Source: Bacillus sp. REN16
Lineage (GTDB): Bacteria > Bacillota > Bacilli > Bacillales > Bacillaceae_L
Assembly: GCF_020731355.1 (NCBI RefSeq)
Contig: NZ_JAJFZK010000004.1
Coordinates: 248,001 to 312,000 of the forward strand
Direction: 5' to 3'
DNA length: 64,000 nucleotides
In this document: positions 9,408 to 21,055 of the stretch, one piece after another
Numbering within the stretch: position 1 is the first letter of the stretch
How the letters are laid out: each line of letters begins with the position of its first letter
Program-made: the position numbers and the translations under genes
Notes under the pieces: generated by a model
The model's database searches: none
What the model was told of the DNA's origin: nothing
Seen by the model: the letters and a program-made list of their open reading frames with translations, nothing else

Positions 9408-9440
9408 GAGCTTGCTAAATAAAAAGCAAGCTCTCTTTTC
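9408..9440 (+). terminator. Terminator after yqxA
   Basis: GAGCTTGCT/AGCAAGCTC (9 bp, 8-base loop) is followed by TCTTTTCTTTTTT. Confidence 0.9.
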
Positions 9441-9466
9441 TTTTTTATGATTCGATTTTTTCTTAA

Positions 9467-9495
9467 TTGAATGTCGCACAAGAGTTCTGTATAAT
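9467..9495 (+). promoter_or_regulatory. Sigma-A promoter of lepA
   Basis: TTGAAT at 9467-9472 and a perfect TATAAT at 9490-9495 are separated by 17 bases. The transcript would run through the family D element before reaching lepA. Confidence 0.7.
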
Positions 9496-9547
9496 CTAAT
9501 CTAGTGTATGCTAAAATTTTATAAGATATTGTACGATTATTTTACAA

Positions 9548-9669
9548 TTGTCCAGCTCCAGCGCCTAGCCCCTCGAGGTCATAAGCCAACCCGTCAAGAA
9601 GGATAAAAGGCATCCTTCTCGCCGGCTTTTCTTCTGCTTGTCGGGGCTGATCAAGGCACTTGCGCTTTT
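9548..9669 (-). repeat. Family D interspersed element, full-length hairpin form
   Basis: Read on the minus strand it runs from GAAAAGCGCAAGTGCC to GCGCTGGAGCTGGACAA. Nested complementary arms include AGCCCC/GGGGCT, AAGCC/GGCTT and the central AGAAGGAT/ATCCTTCT, so the whole element can fold as one long imperfect hairpin. It ends directly before the lepA ribosome site. Shortened relatives lie at 5973, 7706, 33913 and 38518. Confidence 0.75.
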
Positions 9670-9688
9670 CGTATCAGGAGGATTTTTA

Positions 9689-11512
9689 ATGAACCAAGAA
9701 GAGAGACGTAATAGACAATCCAGAATCCGAAATTTTTCAATAATTGCTCATATTGACCATGGTAAATCAACATTGGCTGACCGCATCCTTGAGAAAACAA
9801 ATGCGTTAACCCATCGTGAAATGAAAGAGCAATTGCTAGACTCCATGGACCTAGAAAGAGAACGTGGCATTACAATTAAACTTAATGCGGTACAATTAAA
9901 ATATAAGGCGAAGGATGGAGAAGAATATACTTTCCATCTTATTGATACCCCAGGGCATGTTGACTTTACATATGAAGTTTCACGCAGTTTAGCAGCATGT
10001 GAGGGTGCAGTACTCGTTGTTGACGCAGCACAGGGGATTGAAGCACAAACCCTAGCAAACGTGTACCTGGCTTTAGACAATGACCTTGAAATTTTACCTG
10101 TTATTAATAAAATCGACTTGCCAAGTGCTGACCCTGAACGGGTGAGACAAGAAATTGAAGATGTGATCGGACTTGATGCCTCAGAAGCAGTTCTTGCATC
10201 CGCGAAAGCCGGAATTGGAATTGAAGATATTTTAGAGCAGGTAGTTGAAAAGGTTCCTGCACCACAGGGTGACCCTGAAGCGCCATTACAGGCACTCATT
10301 TTTGATTCCATATATGATCCATATCGCGGTGTAGTTGCCTATATTCGAATCGTCGAAGGTACTGTTAAACCTGGAGACAAAATTAAAATGATGTCAACTG
10401 GTAAAGAGTTCGAGGTTATCGAAGCTGGTGTGTTCACACCACGTGCAACATTGCGAGAAGAATTAACGGTTGGAGATGTTGGATTTTTAACGGCTTCAAT
10501 CAAGCATGTTGGGGATACACGTGTTGGTGATACGATTACAAATGCTAAAAATGGTGTTACAACACCATTACCAGGTTACAGACGCCTAAATCCAATGGTT
10601 TTCTGTGGATTGTATCCAATTGATACGGCAAAATACAATGATTTACGTGATGCATTGGAAAAGCTTGAATTAAACGATGCTGCCCTACAATTTGAACCGG
10701 AAACATCACAAGCGCTTGGATTTGGATTCCGTTGTGGATTCTTAGGCTTATTGCATATGGAAATTATTCAAGAACGAATTGAAAGGGAATTTAAGATCGA
10801 TTTAATTACAACAGCACCGAGCGTTATTTATGATGTATTCCTAACAGATGGAACTGATTTGAAAATCGATAATCCATCTGATATGCCAGACCCGCAAAAA
10901 ATTGACAGAATTGAAGAGCCTTATGTAAAAGCGACAATGATGGTGCCTAATGATTATGTTGGTGCTGTAATGGAACTATGTCAGGGAAAACGCGGTATTT
11001 TTATCGATATGCAATATCTGGATGAAAAACGCGTAAGCATCGTTTATCAGATTCCACTTGCGGAAATTGTATATGATTTCTTTGACCAACTAAAATCAAG
11101 CACAAAGGGTTATGCATCATTTGACTATGAATTAATTGGCTATAAGCCATCTAAGCTTGTGAAGATGGATATTCTATTAAATGCCGAGCAGGTTGACGCA
11201 CTTTCGTTTATCGTTCATAGGGATACGGCATATGAACGTGGAAAAATCATTGTCGAGAAGCTGAAGGAACTTATTCCAAGACAGCAATTCGAAGTGCCAA
11301 TTCAGGCGGCGGTTGGACAAAAGATTATCGCACGTTCAACTATTAAAGCAATCCGTAAAAACGTGTTAGCAAAATGTTACGGCGGTGACATTTCTCGTAA
11401 ACGTAAGCTTCTTGAAAAACAAAAAGAAGGTAAAAAACGAATGAAGCAGGTTGGTTCAGTCGAAGTACCTCAAGAAGCATTCATGGCAGTATTAAAAATG
11501 GACGACAAGTAA
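9689..11512 (+). CDS. lepA: LepA / elongation factor 4
   Basis: This ribosome-associated GTPase acts on elongating or initiating ribosomes and is related to EF-G. The protein is 607 residues. It shows the P-loop AHIDHGKST (about residues 20-28), switch [10 protein letters not shown] and NKID, followed by domains II, III, V and the LepA-specific C-terminus. The ATG at 9689 follows CAGGAGG; an in-frame start at 9638 lies inside the repeat element and is rejected. lepA and hemW are adjacent here as in other Bacillaceae. Confidence 0.97.
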   Translation: MNQEERRNRQSRIRNFSIIAHIDHGKSTLADRILEKTNALTHREMKEQLLDSMDLERERGITIKLNAVQLKYKAKDGEEYTFHLIDTPGHVDFTYEVSRSLAACEGAVLVVDAAQGIEAQTLANVYLALDNDLEILPVINKIDLPSADPERVRQEIEDVIGLDASEAVLASAKAGIGIEDILEQVVEKVPAPQGDPEAPLQALIFDSIYDPYRGVVAYIRIVEGTVKPGDKIKMMSTGKEFEVIEAGVFTPRATLREELTVGDVGFLTASIKHVGDTRVGDTITNAKNGVTTPLPGYRRLNPMVFCGLYPIDTAKYNDLRDALEKLELNDAALQFEPETSQALGFGFRCGFLGLLHMEIIQERIEREFKIDLITTAPSVIYDVFLTDGTDLKIDNPSDMPDPQKIDRIEEPYVKATMMVPNDYVGAVMELCQGKRGIFIDMQYLDEKRVSIVYQIPLAEIVYDFFDQLKSSTKGYASFDYELIGYKPSKLVKMDILLNAEQVDALSFIVHRDTAYERGKIIVEKLKELIPRQQFEVPIQAAVGQKIIARSTIKAIRKNVLAKCYGGDISRKRKLLEKQKEGKKRMKQVGSVEVPQEAFMAVLKMDDK

Positions 11513-11521
11513 TATTGGGAT

Positions 11522-11547
11522 ACCGCAGACTTTTTCTGCGGTTTTTC
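11522..11547 (+). terminator. Terminator after lepA
   Basis: ACCGCAGA/TCTGCGGT (8 bp, 5-base loop) is followed by TTTTCT. hemW begins shortly after, so read-through probably feeds hemW. Confidence 0.85.
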
Positions 11548-11574
11548 TCAATTTTGTAGAAAGAAGTGATTTTT

Positions 11575-12711
11575 TTGGTACAAGCAGCATACCTTCATAT
11601 ACCTTTTTGTGAACAAATTTGTCACTATTGTGATTTCAATAAAGTATTTCTAAAAGGACAACCGGTTGATGAGTATCTTCAATACATGGATACGGAAATG
11701 AAAAATACAATTGAAGCCTATCCGCCATCAATTCTCAAAACCATTTTTGTTGGTGGGGGAACGCCCACCGTCCTTTCCGTTAACCAATTAGAAACATTCC
11801 TTTTTAGTATTAATAAATATTTAAAGCCAAGAAGCGAGAAAATAGAATTTACATTTGAAGCCAATCCTGGTGATCTTTCAGAGGATAAATTAAAAGTTTT
11901 ACTAGACTCTGGTGTCAATCGAATCAGCTTTGGTGTACAAACCTTTGATGATGAGCTTCTCAAAACAATTGGCAGAACACATCGTCGGGAGGATGTTTTT
12001 CACACTCTTGAACTGGCGAAAAAGGTTGGTTTTAAAAACATTAGCATTGATTTAATGTATGCTCTCCCACATCAAACAATTGAAAGCTTTCAAGAATCAC
12101 TCGATTTAGCTTTCACCCTTGATGTAGAACATGTATCTGCCTATTCTCTCATCATCGAGCCAAAAACCGTGTTCTATAACTTGATGAGAAAAGGAAAGCT
12201 TCATTTACCAAGCCAAGAAAATGAGGCGAAAATGTATGAAGTTTTAATGGATAAGATGGAGAAGCATGGGTTCCATCAATATGAAATCAGCAATTTTTCT
12301 AAAGATGGTTTTGAAAGCCTTCATAATTTAACCTATTGGAACAATGAGGAATATTACGGAATCGGTGCTGGTGCCCATAGTTACGTGGCGGGAAAAAGAA
12401 TATCAAATGCCGGTCCAATTAAAAAATATATGACAGCAATTGACGAACACGGTTTTCCGCATGTTGAAACGCATAAAGTAACATTACAAGAAAAAATGGA
12501 GGAGGAACTCTTTTTAGGCTTACGTAAAACAAAAGGAGTTTCCATCGCCCATTTTCAGGAAAAGTTTTCAGTAAGTATTTTTGATGTTTTTGCGAGCCAA
12601 ATTAAGGAACAAAAAGAAAATGGTTTACTTGAAGAAACAGAAGACTTTATTCGGTTAACACATAAAGGGAAATTTTTAGGTAATGACGTTTTTCAGGCAT
12701 TTTTGCTATAA
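11575..12711 (+). CDS. hemW: HemW, radical-SAM heme chaperone (HemN-like)
   Basis: HemW is a radical SAM protein thought to deliver heme to membrane cytochromes; it was often annotated as coproporphyrinogen dehydrogenase HemN. The 378-residue protein has the iron-sulfur site C12-x3-C16-x2-C19. The fourth cysteine typical of true HemN is absent (C19 is followed by DFN), so HemW is the better name. I chose the TTG at 11575, after GAAGTGAT; a GTG at 11566 lies within that site. Confidence 0.85.
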   Translation: MVQAAYLHIPFCEQICHYCDFNKVFLKGQPVDEYLQYMDTEMKNTIEAYPPSILKTIFVGGGTPTVLSVNQLETFLFSINKYLKPRSEKIEFTFEANPGDLSEDKLKVLLDSGVNRISFGVQTFDDELLKTIGRTHRREDVFHTLELAKKVGFKNISIDLMYALPHQTIESFQESLDLAFTLDVEHVSAYSLIIEPKTVFYNLMRKGKLHLPSQENEAKMYEVLMDKMEKHGFHQYEISNFSKDGFESLHNLTYWNNEEYYGIGAGAHSYVAGKRISNAGPIKKYMTAIDEHGFPHVETHKVTLQEKMEEELFLGLRKTKGVSIAHFQEKFSVSIFDVFASQIKEQKENGLLEETEDFIRLTHKGKFLGNDVFQAFLL

Positions 12712-12730
12712 AGTGAATAGGTTTTAATCG

Positions 12731-12759
12731 TTGACAATGGCATATGTATTTGGTAATTT
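12731..12759 (+). promoter_or_regulatory. Sigma-A promoter of the hrcA-dnaK operon
   Basis: A perfect TTGACA at 12731-12736 is followed after 17 bases by TAATTT at 12754-12759. The CIRCE operator lies just downstream, as expected for HrcA-controlled promoters. Confidence 0.6.
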
Positions 12760-12769
12760 AATTATAGAA

Positions 12770-12796
12770 TTAGCACTCGCGATAAAGGAGTGCTAA
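12770..12796 (+). promoter_or_regulatory. CIRCE operator (HrcA-binding site)
   Basis: The inverted repeat TTAGCACTC-N9-GAGTGCTAA is an exact match to the CIRCE consensus. HrcA bound here represses the operon until heat stress. Confidence 0.97.
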
Positions 12797-12811
12797 CAGA
12801 GGTGATGTTCC

Positions 12812-13843
12812 TTGCTAACAGATCGTCAACTATTGATTCTTCAAGTTATAATTGATGACTTTATTAGATCTGCACAGCCAGTAGGGTCAAGAACATTGTC
12901 GAAAAAGAATGGGATAGTGTTCAGCTCAGCAACTATTCGCAATGAGATGGCAGATCTGGAAGAACTAGGTTTTATTGAGAAAACTCACAGCTCATCTGGT
13001 AGAGTTCCATCCGAACAAGGCTATCGTTATTATGTAGATCATTTATTATCTCCAGGTCGATTAACTTTAAAGGAAAAACAGGAGTTAAAGTCCATTTTTG
13101 CGGAGAAGATTTACGAACTAGAAAAAATTGTTCAAAAATCCGCACAGATTTTATCTGAACTAACAAACTATACTTCAATTGTTTTAGGTCCGGCCTTTAA
13201 AGATAATAAAGTAAAAAGGCTGCAAATTGTTCCAATTAACAATGAAACAGCTGTTGCAATTATCGTAACGGATAATGGCCATGTAGAAAATCGAACAATT
13301 TCATTTCCTGAGTCCATTGACCCAAGCGATATCGAAAAAATGGTTAACATTTTAAACGAGCGACTTGTTGGTGTTCCACTTACTGATCTGAAAAATAAAA
13401 TTTATAAAGAGGTTGCTTATCTTTTAAAAACAAATATTCGGAACTATGACAAGGTCATAAATGTTTTGGATAAAACACTTTCACTGAAAACAGAAGAAAA
13501 AATGTTTATTGGCGGAAAAACAAATATGTTAAGTCAACCGGAGTTCCATGATATTGACAAGGTTCGCTCATTGCTAACGATGATTGAAAGTGAGCATGAA
13601 TTTTCGAGACTGTTACGAACCGACAAAGCGGGGATTAATATTAAAATCGGTCACGAAAACAACAATATTGCAATGAATGATTGTAGCTTAATTACGGCAA
13701 CCTATTCCATTGGTAATGAACATCTTGGGTCTATCGCCATTTTAGGACCTACTAGGATGGAGTATTCACGTGTGATTACTTTGTTGCAGCATATTAGCCA
13801 AGATTTCTCAAAGGTCTTGACAAAACTGTACCAAATCGAATAG
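12812..13843 (+). CDS. hrcA: HrcA, heat-shock repressor
   Basis: HrcA represses class I heat-shock genes through CIRCE and needs GroEL for activity. The 343-residue protein has an N-terminal winged-helix domain (about residues 1-75, with [18 protein letters not shown]) and the GAF-like HrcA domain. The start is a TTG at 12812 after AGAGGTGATG. It is the first gene of a seven-gene operon hrcA-grpE-dnaK-dnaJ-prmA-rsmE-mtaB and controls itself through the CIRCE 16 bases upstream. Confidence 0.97.
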   Translation: MLTDRQLLILQVIIDDFIRSAQPVGSRTLSKKNGIVFSSATIRNEMADLEELGFIEKTHSSSGRVPSEQGYRYYVDHLLSPGRLTLKEKQELKSIFAEKIYELEKIVQKSAQILSELTNYTSIVLGPAFKDNKVKRLQIVPINNETAVAIIVTDNGHVENRTISFPESIDPSDIEKMVNILNERLVGVPLTDLKNKIYKEVAYLLKTNIRNYDKVINVLDKTLSLKTEEKMFIGGKTNMLSQPEFHDIDKVRSLLTMIESEHEFSRLLRTDKAGINIKIGHENNNIAMNDCSLITATYSIGNEHLGSIAILGPTRMEYSRVITLLQHISQDFSKVLTKLYQIE

Positions 13844-13870
13844 CTGTGCTTGGCACTGGCTATATTTAGA

Positions 13871-13890
13871 AGAGGGTGACCTTTCCCTCT
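13871..13890 (+). other. Hairpin between hrcA and grpE
   Basis: AGAGGG/CCCTCT encloses an 8-base loop in the 103-base gap before grpE. There is no T-run, so it is not a normal terminator. In B. subtilis the operon transcript is cut between hrcA and grpE; this could be the matching site or a stabilising end. Confidence 0.4.
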
Positions 13891-13946
13891 AATACATATA
13901 CTAGTTATTATGAAAAGAAACTTTCACTTTAAGGGAGGTGAGTGTA

Positions 13947-14543
13947 TTGGCTAACGAGAATGAAGTAGTAAAAGAAGAAATTGAAGTAGACAACGTAAAC
14001 GAAGAACAAGATGTGGTAGAAACGATTGAACAGGCTGAAGCAGAGTTAGTAGAAGAACAAGAAAAAGATGTGAATGCCGAACTTTCGAAAGCCAATGAAA
14101 AAATTGCAGAACTCGAGGCTAAGCTAGAAGAGGCAGAAAATCGCATTTTGCGTCAGGTTGCCGACTTTGAAAACTTTAAGAGACGAGCACGCTTAGACCA
14201 AGAAACAGCTGCTACATATAGAGCACAAAGCCTTGTGAATGATTTATTGCCAGCTCTAGACAATTTTGAAAGAGCGCTTCAAGTTGAAGCAACAAATGAT
14301 CAAGCGAAATCAATTAAACAAGGTGTAGAAATGGTATACCGCAGTATTGTGGAGGCCCTAAATAAAGAAGGGGTAGAAGCAATCGAAGCAGTTGGAGCCC
14401 AATTTGATCCAAATGTTCATCAAGCGGTTATGCAGGTAAGTGAACCTGATGCTGAATCTAATGTGGTTCTAGAAGAGTTTCAAAAGGGATATAAACTGAA
14501 AGATAGAGTTTTACGTCCTTCAATGGTTAAAGTAAACGAGTAA
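13947..14543 (+). CDS. grpE: GrpE, nucleotide exchange factor for DnaK
   Basis: GrpE releases ADP from DnaK and so sets the speed of the chaperone cycle. The 198-residue protein has a long acidic coiled-coil N-terminus (about residues 10-75) and a conserved core containing [10 protein letters not shown] and the C-terminal beta domain. I chose the TTG at 13947, eight bases after GGGAGG; the GTG at 13938 overlaps that ribosome site. Confidence 0.96.
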   Translation: MANENEVVKEEIEVDNVNEEQDVVETIEQAEAELVEEQEKDVNAELSKANEKIAELEAKLEEAENRILRQVADFENFKRRARLDQETAATYRAQSLVNDLLPALDNFERALQVEATNDQAKSIKQGVEMVYRSIVEALNKEGVEAIEAVGAQFDPNVHQAVMQVSEPDAESNVVLEEFQKGYKLKDRVLRPSMVKVNE

Positions 14544-14558
14544 TTTCAAAGTTAATAG

Positions 14559-16400
<1,842 letters not shown>

Positions 16401-16430
16401 ATTCAAAAACGAAGAAGTTAAGCTTAAAAA

Positions 16431-16467
16431 GTCGAAGTCAGGCCTGTCTTGGCTTTGGCTTTTTTTG
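16431..16467 (+). terminator. Terminator between dnaK and dnaJ
   Basis: A 12-bp stem containing G-T pairs (16431-16442 with 16448-16459, 5-base loop) is followed by seven T. It would reduce expression of dnaJ and later genes relative to dnaK. Confidence 0.75.
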
Positions 16468-16492
16468 TTAGGATAGATGTATGGACGTATTA

Positions 16493-16522
16493 TTGCCTTT
16501 TTATAAAAATAAATGATACAAT
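16493..16522 (+). promoter_or_regulatory. Candidate internal promoter before dnaJ
   Basis: TTGCCT at 16493-16498 and TACAAT at 16517-16522 are 18 bases apart, just after the dnaK terminator. An internal vegetative promoter at this place would let the downstream genes be read without heat shock. Confidence 0.45.
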
Positions 16523-16555
16523 ATTCTTTATGTGAATGATGCGGGAGTGGATTTA

Positions 16556-17677
16556 ATGAGTAAAAGAGATTTTTATGAGGTCCTCGGGGTTTCGAAAAAT
16601 GCTAGCAAAGATGAAATAAAAAAGGCATATCGAAAATTATCTAAAAAATATCACCCCGATATTAACAAAGAAGCAGATGCTGCTGATAAATTTAAGGAAA
16701 TTACAGAAGCTTATGAAGCATTATCAGACGACAATAAACGTGCCCATTATGACCAATTTGGTCATACAGATCCAAACCAAGGTTTTGGTGGCGGTTCTGA
16801 TTTTGGCGGTGGCTTCGGTTTTGAAGATATCTTTAGCTCGATCTTCGGTGGCGGAACAAGAAGAAGAGACCCGAATGCACCAAGACAAGGGGCAGATTTA
16901 CAATATACAATGACCTTACAGTTTGAAGAGGCTGTATTTGGTAAAGAAACAGACATCGAAATCCCAAGAGAAGAAGAATGTTCAACCTGCCACGGCTCAG
17001 GAGCAAAACCTGGAACAAAGCCGCAGGAATGTTCACACTGTGGCGGATCAGGTCAAATCAATGTTGAACAAAATACAGCATTTGGCAGAATTGTGAACAG
17101 ACGTGTTTGCCATCATTGTAGTGGCACTGGGAAATTCATTAAAGAAAAATGTTCAACATGCAGCGGCTCTGGTAAAGTGAATAAACGCAAAAAAATTCAT
17201 GTCAAAATTCCAGCAGGTATTGACGATGGCCAACAGCTTCGTGTATCTGGTCAAGGTGAACCAGGTGTGAATGGTGGACCCCCAGGGGATTTATATGTTG
17301 TTTTCCATGTGCGTTCTCATGAGTTTTTCGAGCGTGATGGGGATGATATCTTCTGTGAAATGCCATTAACCTTTTCTCAAGCTGCTTTAGGTGATGAAAT
17401 TGAGGTACCTACCCTGCATGGAAAGGTCAAATTAAAAATTCCTGCGGGTACTCAAACCGGAACGAAATTCCGACTACGAGGCAAAGGAGTACCGAATGTA
17501 CGAGGATATGGCCAAGGTGACCAGCATATTCACGTTCGTGTAATTACTCCTACAAAGCTTACAGAAAAGCAAAAACAATTGCTTCGTGAGTTTACAGAAA
17601 TTAGTGGTACGGGAGTACCTGACGAACAACATGATAATTTTTTCGCAAAAGTAAAACGAGCATTTAAGGGAGAATAA
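16556..17677 (+). CDS. dnaJ: DnaJ, Hsp40 co-chaperone
   Basis: DnaJ brings substrates to DnaK and stimulates its ATPase. The 373-residue protein has an N-terminal J domain with HPD (in KYHPDINK), a Gly/Phe-rich stretch, four CxxCxGxG zinc repeats (about residues 143-215) and C-terminal substrate domains. The ATG at 16556 follows GGGAGTGG; an upstream in-frame start at 16532 adds eight unrelated residues and is rejected. Confidence 0.97.
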   Translation: MSKRDFYEVLGVSKNASKDEIKKAYRKLSKKYHPDINKEADAADKFKEITEAYEALSDDNKRAHYDQFGHTDPNQGFGGGSDFGGGFGFEDIFSSIFGGGTRRRDPNAPRQGADLQYTMTLQFEEAVFGKETDIEIPREEECSTCHGSGAKPGTKPQECSHCGGSGQINVEQNTAFGRIVNRRVCHHCSGTGKFIKEKCSTCSGSGKVNKRKKIHVKIPAGIDDGQQLRVSGQGEPGVNGGPPGDLYVVFHVRSHEFFERDGDDIFCEMPLTFSQAALGDEIEVPTLHGKVKLKIPAGTQTGTKFRLRGKGVPNVRGYGQGDQHIHVRVITPTKLTEKQKQLLREFTEISGTGVPDEQHDNFFAKVKRAFKGE

Positions 17678-17710
17678 CCATTTATAGAATTTGGATTGGA
17701 GTTGGTAGTA

Positions 17711-18655
17711 ATGAAATGGTCTGAAATTAGCATTCACACAACACAAGAGGCGGTGGAGCCAGTATCAAATATCCTTCATGAAGCAGGAGCAAGTGGAGTG
17801 GTTATTGAAGATCCATTCGACCTAACAAAGGAAAGAGAAAATGTGTTTGGTGAGATCTACCAACTTAATCCTGATGATTACCCTGATGAAGGTGTTATCG
17901 TGAAAGCCTACCTTCCTGTTAATAGCTTTTTAGGTGAAACCGTCGATGAAATTAAAGAGGCGATTAACAATCTTTTGCGTTTTGATATTGATTTGGGTCA
18001 TAATAAAATTACGATTAGTGAAGTCCATGAAGAAGAATGGGCTACGGCTTGGAAGAAGTATTATCACCCTGTTAAAATCTCAGAAAAATTTACCATCGTC
18101 CCGACATGGGAAATGTATGAACCTGTCAATAGTGATGAATTAATCATTGAACTGGATCCAGGAATGGCTTTTGGAACGGGTACTCATCCTACAACTGTGA
18201 TGAGTATTCAAGCACTAGAACGTACCGTTAAATCGGGGGATACCATAATCGATGTTGGTACAGGATCTGGTGTCTTAAGTATTGCTGCTGCAATGCTTGG
18301 TGCAGACCCCATCAAAGCCCTTGATTTAGACATAGTAGCCGTTGAAAGTGCAAAACTCAATATAAAATTAAACAAGGTGCATGATCAAGTTACGGTCTCT
18401 CAAAATAATCTTCTTGAGAATATCGACGGACCAGTGGATCTCATTGTAGCAAATATCCTTGCTGAAATTATTGTCCGTTTTACAGACGACGCGGCAAAAA
18501 TCCTAAAACCAAATGGAGCATTTATTGTTTCTGGTATTATTAATACGAAAAAACAAGAAGTAAAGGATAGTCTTCTAGCTTCTGGTTTTGTTATTGAAGA
18601 AGTACTTGTGATGGAAGATTGGGTATCCATGATTGCTAGAAAGAAAAGCATGTAG
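17711..18655 (+). CDS. prmA: PrmA, ribosomal protein L11 methyltransferase
   Basis: PrmA methylates ribosomal protein L11 using S-adenosylmethionine. The 314-residue protein has an N-terminal substrate-recognition domain and a Rossmann methyltransferase core with [14 protein letters not shown] near residue 180 and NILAEII near 247. The ATG at 17711 lies nine bases after GGAG; the start at 17696 lies before this ribosome site. It keeps the conserved place behind dnaJ. Confidence 0.95.
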   Translation: MKWSEISIHTTQEAVEPVSNILHEAGASGVVIEDPFDLTKERENVFGEIYQLNPDDYPDEGVIVKAYLPVNSFLGETVDEIKEAINNLLRFDIDLGHNKITISEVHEEEWATAWKKYYHPVKISEKFTIVPTWEMYEPVNSDELIIELDPGMAFGTGTHPTTVMSIQALERTVKSGDTIIDVGTGSGVLSIAAAMLGADPIKALDLDIVAVESAKLNIKLNKVHDQVTVSQNNLLENIDGPVDLIVANILAEIIVRFTDDAAKILKPNGAFIVSGIINTKKQEVKDSLLASGFVIEEVLVMEDWVSMIARKKSM

Positions 18656-18668
18656 GGTGGAAAATTAA

Positions 18669-19412
18669 ATGCAACGATATTTTGTCGACCAAATGAGCAA
18701 AACTGAGGCCACAATTTTGGGTGAAGATGTTCACCATATTACACGTGTCATGAGAATGTCAGTTGGAGATTCCATTTTTTGTTGCTATAATGGAAAAGTA
18801 GCACTATGTGCGATTACTGAAATTACCAATGATACGGTTTTGGCAAATGTTGTAGAATGGGTAGAGAACTCGAATGAGCTCCCCATAAAGGTATGTATTG
18901 CAAGCGGATTGCCAAAAGGGGACAAGCTTGAATATGTAATCCAAAAAGGGACGGAGCTTGGGGCATCTGAGTTTGTCCCTTTTGTTGCGACTCGTTCAAT
19001 TGTCAAATGGGATGAAAAAAAAGGACAGAAAAAAGTGGAACGCTGGGGTAAAATTGCAAAGGAAGCAGCAGAGCAATCACACCGTGGAATCGTTCCCGAT
19101 GTCCGTACACCTTTGACATTTAAAGAGCTACTATCTCTTAAAGAGTCCTATACTTATAAAGTCGTAGCATATGAAGAGGATGCAAAACGCGGTGAAAGCT
19201 CAAATCTCTCTCGTGTTTTTTCCCAATTAAAACAGGGAGACTCCCTATTGGTTGTGATTGGACCCGAAGGTGGTCTAACGGAAAAAGAGGTTTCGACCTT
19301 AATAGCGAATGAATTTATTTCCTGCAGTTTTGGTCCAAGAATATTACGCACTGAGACAGCACCATTATATGTTTTATCAGCTGTATCATATTATTTTGAA
19401 TTAGCGAGGTGA
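18669..19412 (+). CDS. rsmE: RsmE, 16S rRNA m3U1498 methyltransferase
   Basis: RsmE methylates N3 of U1498 (E. coli numbering) in 16S rRNA. The 247-residue protein has an N-terminal PUA-like RNA-binding domain and a SPOUT knot domain with the SAM-binding VIGPEGGLT near residue 197 and RILRTETAP near 222. Its ribosome site is GGGTGG. It is the sixth gene of the dnaK operon. Confidence 0.95.
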   Translation: MQRYFVDQMSKTEATILGEDVHHITRVMRMSVGDSIFCCYNGKVALCAITEITNDTVLANVVEWVENSNELPIKVCIASGLPKGDKLEYVIQKGTELGASEFVPFVATRSIVKWDEKKGQKKVERWGKIAKEAAEQSHRGIVPDVRTPLTFKELLSLKESYTYKVVAYEEDAKRGESSNLSRVFSQLKQGDSLLVVIGPEGGLTEKEVSTLIANEFISCSFGPRILRTETAPLYVLSAVSYYFELAR

Positions 19413-19417
19413 CGACA

Positions 19418-20779
19418 ATGTCATTAGTTGCATTCCATACATTAGGATGTAAAGTAAATCATTACGAAACAGAAGCGATTTGGCAGCTCTTTAAAGAAAA
19501 TGGATATGAGCGTACCGAATTTGAAAGTACTGCTGATGTGTATGTTATTAATACTTGTACTGTTACAAATACAGGAGATAAAAAGAGTAGACAGGTTATA
19601 CGTAGAGCAATTCGTAAAAACCCTGATGCTGTTATTTGCGTTACAGGTTGTTATGCTCAAACATCGCCGGCAGAAATTATGGCAATCCCTGGCGTTGATA
19701 TTGTTGTAGGTACACAAGATCGAAGGAAAATGCTTGGTTATATCGAGCAATACAAGCAAGAACGCCAACCGATTAATGGTGTGGGTAATATTATGAAAAC
19801 ACGTGTATATGAAGAACTTGAAGTACCTTCATTTACGGACAGAACACGTGCTTCGTTAAAAATACAGGAAGGCTGTAATAATTTCTGTACCTTCTGTATC
19901 ATCCCGTGGGCACGGGGGCTAATGCGTTCTCGTGATCCAGAAGAAGTAATTAAACAAGCACAGCAGCTTGTAAATGCAGGATATAAGGAAATTGTTTTAA
20001 CTGGTATCCATACAGGCGGCTATGGTGAGGATATGAAAGATTACAATTTAGCTGCCCTTTTACGTGACCTGGAATCGAATGTAATTGGTCTTAAGCGAAT
20101 TCGTATTTCTTCCATTGAGGCTAGCCAAATTACCGATGAGATCATTGAAGTACTTGATCAATCAACAAAGGTAGTAAGACATCTGCATGTTCCATTACAA
20201 TCTGGATCAAACACAGTGCTAAAACGCATGAGACGTAAATACACGATGGAATTTTTTGCTGAACGCTTAACAAAACTACGTCAAGCATTGCCAGGCTTAG
20301 CGTTAACATCTGATGTTATCGTTGGCTTTCCAGGCGAAACAGAAGAAGAGTTTATGGAAACCTATAATTTTATAAAAGATCATAAATTCTCAGAATTGCA
20401 CGTTTTCCCATACTCTAAGCGTACTGGTACTCCGGCAGCAAGAATGGAAGACCAAATTGATGAAGAAGTGAAAAACGAGCGTGTACACCGTCTTATCTCT
20501 CTTTCTGATCAATTAGCGAAGGAATATGCATCTAATTACGAAGGAGAAGTATTAGAAGTTATTCCTGAAGAACTTGACAAGGAAGATCCAACAAGTGGTT
20601 TATATGTTGGATTTACTGACAATTATCTAAAAGTGAAGTTCAATGCGACTGAAGATATGATTGGTAAAATCGTGAAAGTGAAAATCACAAAAGCTGGTTA
20701 CCCTTATAATGAGGGACAATTTGTAAAAGTTGAAGAAGACCTTCCGATTGAAACAGAAGACGCAAGAACGACTGCGTAA
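19418..20779 (+). CDS. mtaB: MtaB, tRNA t6A37 methylthiotransferase
   Basis: MtaB converts t6A to ms2t6A at position 37 of tRNAs reading ANN codons. The 453-residue protein has an N-terminal MTTase domain with a first iron-sulfur site (LGCKVN, NTCTV, GCYAQ). A radical-SAM core with C153-x3-C157-x2-C160 and a C-terminal TRAM-like RNA-binding domain follow. The ATG at 19418 follows GCGAGGTGA, which overlaps the rsmE stop; the GTG at 19409 is part of that site. It is the last gene of the dnaK operon. Confidence 0.95.
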   Translation: MSLVAFHTLGCKVNHYETEAIWQLFKENGYERTEFESTADVYVINTCTVTNTGDKKSRQVIRRAIRKNPDAVICVTGCYAQTSPAEIMAIPGVDIVVGTQDRRKMLGYIEQYKQERQPINGVGNIMKTRVYEELEVPSFTDRTRASLKIQEGCNNFCTFCIIPWARGLMRSRDPEEVIKQAQQLVNAGYKEIVLTGIHTGGYGEDMKDYNLAALLRDLESNVIGLKRIRISSIEASQITDEIIEVLDQSTKVVRHLHVPLQSGSNTVLKRMRRKYTMEFFAERLTKLRQALPGLALTSDVIVGFPGETEEEFMETYNFIKDHKFSELHVFPYSKRTGTPAARMEDQIDEEVKNERVHRLISLSDQLAKEYASNYEGEVLEVIPEELDKEDPTSGLYVGFTDNYLKVKFNATEDMIGKIVKVKITKAGYPYNEGQFVKVEEDLPIETEDARTTA

Positions 20780-20794
20780 TACAAAAAAAGAAGT

Positions 20795-20826
20795 GAAGTT
20801 AATCATTTGATTAGCTTCTTTTTTTT
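20795..20826 (+). terminator. Terminator of the dnaK operon
   Basis: GAAGTTAATCA/TGATTAGCTTC (11 bp with one T-G pair, 2-base loop in strict pairing) is followed by eight T. Confidence 0.88.
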
Positions 20827-20843
20827 ATCGCATACTATTACTA

Positions 20844-20976
20844 TTTAGTATATCAGCCGTAGTCAGGCTCCGTCTGATATACTAAAAGCCTCCGGCGGAT
20901 GCCACAGATTTTTAAAGGAAGATTTTCGAGCTTGCTCGAAAAAATCTGGGCGCAAATACGCCAAGGCGCATTTGAT
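20844..20976 (+). repeat. Family C structured element, copy 1 (upstream of deoC)
   Basis: A variable outer stem (TTTAGTATATCAG with CTGATATACTAAA, 13 bp) is followed directly by the conserved GCCTCCGGCGGATGCC block. Next come an AGATTTT/AAAATCT hairpin tipped by CGAG-CTTG-CTCG and a CAAATACGCC/GGCGCATTTG hairpin. Copies lie at 46064-46249 and 58101-58221. It ends 80 bases before deoC, in the same direction. Confidence 0.8.
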
Positions 20977-21055
20977 AAAGACTAGCCAACCCAATGCAAC
21001 AATGATATGATGTTAGAGGTACGTACAACTAAAATGATTAGAGGAGACATACATA

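Noticed and set aside
9638-9688. N-terminal extension of LepA
   Set aside because: The extra 17 codons lie in the family D element, while the ATG at 9689 has a proper AGGAGG site and the family's usual N-terminus.
9748-10311. 187-codon minus-strand frame inside lepA
   Set aside because: It is antisense to a well-conserved gene, with no ribosome site and no recognisable protein features.
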